Source: Phycomyces blakesleeanus NRRL 1555(-) | Lineage: Eukaryota; Mucoromycota; Mucoromycetes; Mucorales; Phycomycetaceae | Assembly: GCF_001638985.1 (NCBI RefSeq) | Contig: NW_017265140.1 | Location: 682,001-746,000, forward strand | Direction: 5' to 3' | Length of the DNA: 64,000 bases | In this document: in pieces, positions 60,018 through 64,000 of the stretch | How the letters are laid out: each line of letters opens with the position of its first letter | Numbering within the stretch: the stretch's first letter is position 1 | The notes under the pieces: model-generated | What the model was told of the DNA's origin: nothing | Seen by the model: only the letters and a program-made list of their open reading frames with translations | The model's database searches: none | Program-made: the position numbers and the translations under genes

Positions 60018-60696
60018 TCAATTATATGTATCGACAGCAAGAAAGTTCCTTTTTCTTTGTTCTTGTGGGAAAAAAAGTGTTTTGAAATGAATCCCTATAT
60101 AATTTGAATTCACAACACGCTTTGTACTTGCACAAATACATGCTTAAATTCCATACACAAATAGACAGATATATACGTATATTTTACAAGTGCTACAGAA
60201 TATATATCTTTGTGTATTCAACTCAAAAGTGACCCTGATCTGGACACAATGGTCACATCACCAAACACAGGTATAATACTAAACCTTTGCTTGATCCTTA
60301 GAATAGTCCAGGTTACCCCAGTAGATGTACCTCAATTATCCAAAAGTAATATCTATATCTATATATAAATGAAATGTAGAGAGAGAAAGCAAATAGTATA
60401 AACAACCTAGAGAATATATTTGGGTCAAGTACTAATGTCAGTACTTGTTCTCGATTGACCCGATTGACCCGATTAACTCGAGGATCTTGACTTCCAAAAT
60501 AGCTGGAGTTATAACTATAACTTCTATAATTATGGCTATAATTATGGTTCTGCATATAATTGACCCTTGTCTTTTTTTTATAAGATTTTGGACAAGGGTT
60601 GTTACTTTGGAAAGGTCCAGATCTAGTGGCATAATTCATCTCACTCAAACTTTTTTTTTGTTTTCTATAGCAATAAAACCCGTTGGTATTATTCAT
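60018..60696 (-). CDS. Unrecognised four-exon gene, about 170 residues
   Basis: Exons 60696-60407, 60330-60285, 60239-60188 and 60142-60018 have matching splice phases, with introns of 76, 45 and 45 bases. The product starts MNNTNGFYCYRKQKKSLSEM. It has a Tyr/Asn/Ser-rich middle (NHNYSHNYRSYSYNSSYFGS), then LTLVLDPNIFSRYIYWGNLD, IRVTFELNTQRYIFCS, CICASTKRVVNSNYIGIHF and LFFPQEQRKRNFLAVDTYN. Four consecutive in-phase joins make chance less likely, but donors are GTTGTT, GTTTAG and GTAAAA, two of them weak. No family recognised. Confidence 0.4.
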
Positions 60697-60931
60697 TCGA
60701 CTTAAATGTTCTTTATGAAGCACTCATGATAGCTCTGAAATATACTCATAGCAATAAGTATCTCATAGAGTGAAGCAGAGTAGATTTTAGGAGAAGAAAA
60801 CCCACACACACATAATCTAAGCATAACTGTAACTGTAATTGAGATATCTACATTTAGTAGCAAAAAAGAAAGAGAGAAAAAAGAGAAAACAAACAAGTTT
60901 TTACCTATTAATAAATCACTGTCTACTATAG

Positions 60932-61256
60932 TTGGTGTGGACAGATTAAAAAGTTCAGAGTTGGTTCAAATGTATATTCGATAAAATTGTGCTCATAATA
61001 TTATTTCTTCCATCAAGAAATATTTTATAGCGAATTCTTCTAGGTCTTTTGAACTATGGCATATCTCTTCCTTAAAAAATTATAATCTTCTTCTTAATTC
61101 AATTGGCAGTGGAAGAATACTAACCAGCTAGAACTTTTTAAAAATTTTGAACTTTGTTATGAAAATTCAAAATAGGTTAACTTTTTTGTTTTTAAAAAAA
61201 AAGGAAAAATATACATTACAGCTTAAGTTTTTGAACTTTTTAGTCTGTCTACCCCA
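60932..61256. mobile_element. MITE-like element (copy 3)
   Basis: Begins TTGGTGTGGACAGATTAAAA then AGTTC, and ends GAACTTTTTAGTCTGTCTAC then CCCAA. About 325 bases, non-coding. The interior GATAAAATTGTGCTCATAAT and ATATTTTATAGCGAATTCTT match the copy at 26112. Confidence 0.68.
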
Positions 61257-64000
61257 AGTTCTCCTTTTTTTCTTCTTTATTACTTGAGGCTGAAACTGAG
61301 ACGAGTTGGATTTAGGCTCTAGACACTTTTTTAGACGAAATCGTCTTAAGAATTGAGACAACCGAGATATTTCTTGAGATCAAAGCATTTGTGTTGTTGT
61401 TGGCTGAAGCTATATAATTGAACCAAAAGCAATGCTCACTTAAGATGTATCATATTTAACAGCTGTATTGGCATAGTAATCACCTTTGTAGATAGTGGCC
61501 ATCAAATAAATGCTAAAAAAAATCAATTGTCTCGAAAAATGTCTTATTTGGCTCAATTTCCAAGATGATTTCCTTTGATTTTTTTTAAAGAACTGAATCT
61601 AATTAATTATACCGTTTATACATACACATACACATATTTATGTATGTATTAATATTAATATTAAATGAAATTCCCTTGTGCAGTTTTATTAAGAATTATG
61701 CGCATTATACTTTGACAGAATAAATGAATTGAACGAAAATGATGGTTGATATGTTCATAAACATATACATATATTTAAAAGCCTTTGTTGCCTTATACTG
61801 TCAACCAAAAAACAGAAGGCCAACTGTGGATAGATGTATAAAGCATATAAAAAAATCAGTATGAAGGGATTACTTTGTGAGCATCTATAAGATATATACA
61901 TTGTAATAGTCTATAAGGCTCAAAACCAAGAATATTCTTAATTAAGTCGATTATTTGTTTGTTGGTTTTCAATACTTACAAAGAGAAGAACACTAGACAC
62001 ACAAAACAATTTCTTTCTTTCTCTCTTGCCTTGTAAGAACATATATACTTGTTTCATGTCGTTAGAGCTTGATGATATTTCTGAGATCTTACGTGATTTC
62101 AATAAATTTATTTAGACTTTGTCATGAAATATTTTGTGGAAACTCTACTTTGAGACCAACAGAATATTAACTTCTTTCTAAAAAACTGGTCTCATAATTG
62201 TAGGATATGTCAAAAAATCAATTAATAGCGAAGAAAATAATATATATATATTCGTTTATTAAACAAAACGTTCTCTGATTTAAGAGAAAGATCTTTTGGT
62301 AACCAAAGTATTTGCAAGTGTTGTACGCAGCACGAGTTAGCTTTTGTTTGATAGAGACTCGTATAAAAATAAAGAAAGATTGACAAAGGTAGATACTAAT
62401 GGAGACGTTCAAGGTGGAAAACGATGGGCATCTTCTATTAATTATTATCACAATATATTAAACTTAAATTTACTTATATATTTGTTAAAACGTATATATG
62501 CATATATATATATATATATATGAGTACATAAAGAAGTATATATTGCTCTTATAGGCTTTTCAAGATTAACGACCAGTAGTGAGGATATCAAGCTATTCCT
62601 AAATTCAAGCCACTAAATCATTATGAGATCAGGTCAGATGAAGTCCATTACTAAAAATGCATATCGTCAGAACAACCCTCAAATATACAAAAAAATAATC
62701 AATAAACTATAACACACCAATTCTATTCATTTTTATGATTCAATTGGAACTTTTAAAGGAATCCAATAAACTTCTAAGAAAATTGACTGTAGAAACAATA
62801 AACTTGTCTCGAAAAACATGTGTCTTTTGTGAAAAATAACACTGATGGTATTCAAAAGTGTCTATACTTTTGATGGAACATAAGAAATGATTTTGTAGGA
62901 TCATCCTTGTAGAAAATCTCGGTGATTATGCTTTCAATAGCTTTGAGTAAATCGTTGGCTTTTTTTTGTCGTACTACTGATGGTAGAACATGCAAATTTT
63001 CTGTTCGCGTGCGATAATCACCACTTATATTATAACAGATAAGTATGATGATTGAGTGGACAATAGAACGGTAAAGAAGAAGACAAGATATATATATATA
63101 TCTTATAAAGAAATTGATTTTAATGATTGGCCCGTGTAACCAGATATCCTAGATTATGCAATTAAGAGCTAGATGGTTGTAAGCTTATATGGCAGTTATT
63201 CACGTGAGAAAGTAAAAAAATAAATAAATAAAGAGCAAGATAATTAGCCTGAAGATTCAAAGTTAAAGTTGATTGTGGACTTCAGTTTAAAGATATAATA
63301 AAATAGCCTTTTCTTTGATAAGCTTTACAATTGATGTCCACCAAAAGTGGAGCACGGTAAAATTATATCGAAGGTGAGCTCTCTGAATGTTGGTGAGCAC
63401 CAGGAGAAATACCATTGGAGCAGTGATGTGCTTTTTGTTGACACACAAAATAGAGAGTGGACAATATAATAGACACAATAATGAACACTATATATTGGGT
63501 TTGACAAAAGGAACAATATATTAGCTTTAATTGAACATTTGTAAAATCGTATCCAACATTCCATTGATGTTTTTTCTATCTTATATATCTCAATACATGA
63601 ATATATATAAGCATTTTGACATTTTACCAGAAATTGGTAATCTTATTGTAAAAAAAAATGAGCAATTTGTTTTCAAAAAGCAGGGTAAATTAGCTTTGAA
63701 TACCTGACCAAATTAGTCTCATTTTTCTGGGTAATCTATCCTCACAAAAGTGGCTAGAACCTTTAAAAATTTGGTAAATTGATAGTGGAAGCGCTGTATA
63801 TTAATTTGGTACTAAAGATGGCAATGCAGAAGATGATCTTGAAGATGTTATAATTGTATAATTACTATTACAGCAACAACATTAACAGCAGCAGGAGCAA
63901 CAATAGTAGTAGTCATAGTTATATGAAATTCGCTTTAGATTATATTTAAATATTCATGTCTATGTCAAATTATGCTTCCTAATTAGCACAAATGTATTAA
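61257..64000. other. AT-rich spacer to the window end
   Basis: No gene supported. ORFs at 62218-62451 and 63287-63564 are short and lack family features. Confidence 0.45.

Overview
This is an AT-rich nuclear window from a fungus, most likely an early-diverging one of the Mucoromycota (Mucorales type). The reasons are short introns (about 45-95 bases, mostly GTAAGT/GTATGT to YAG, many genes with 4-14 exons), strongly A+T-rich spacers full of microsatellites, and a gene set that includes enzymes of ether-lipid type missing from most Dikarya. No rRNA, tRNA, CRISPR or bacterial-style operon was seen. Exon limits were worked out by hand from open frames, splice consensus and family conservation.

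Layout. 1.3-8.9 kb: an ACBD5/Atg37-like tail-anchored acyl-CoA-binding protein (+), facing a 14-exon gene (-) that joins a fatty acyl-CoA reductase to a DHAP/glycerol-3-phosphate acyltransferase. 9.7-11.5 kb: decayed coding islands of an unknown protein, split by a short inverted-repeat element. 12-16 kb: pyrroline-5-carboxylate reductase (-), phosducin-like protein (-), Arf6-type GTPase (+). 17.1 kb: non-LTR retrotransposon tail remnant. 18.4-23.1 kb: ECHDC1-like crotonase (-) head to head with an Iks1-type kinase (+). 23.7-25.8 kb: unrecognised membrane-protein gene. 29.2-32 kb: BTG/Tob protein (-) head to head with RNase P/MRP subunit Rpp40 (+). 34.5-38.2 kb: ALYREF/Yra1 mRNA-export adaptor, then a PA-TM-RING ubiquitin ligase (both +). 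41.7-46 kb: GSK3 kinase (+) convergent with a Cps1/hyaluronan-synthase-like glycosyltransferase (-). 48.8-52.8 kb: FCP1/NIF-type HAD phosphatase (-) and a Sec2/Rabin8-type Rab GEF (+). 54.5-56.7 kb: CNT-family nucleoside transporter (+). 56.8-64 kb: mostly AT-rich spacer with a second inverted-repeat element and two small unrecognised spliced coding candidates.

Links between genes. The first two genes both handle acyl-CoA and belong to families that act at peroxisomes (ACBD5/Atg37; FAR1 and GNPAT of ether-lipid synthesis). Arf6, Sec2, GSK3 and the polysaccharide synthase fit polarised growth and wall or capsule making, but they are scattered housekeeping genes rather than a cluster.

The most unusual locus is the reductase-acyltransferase fusion. 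The reductase Tyr of YxxxK reads His, the acyltransferase His of HX4D reads Ser, and EGTR reads EKVR. One of its introns has 27 consecutive C as its pyrimidine tract.
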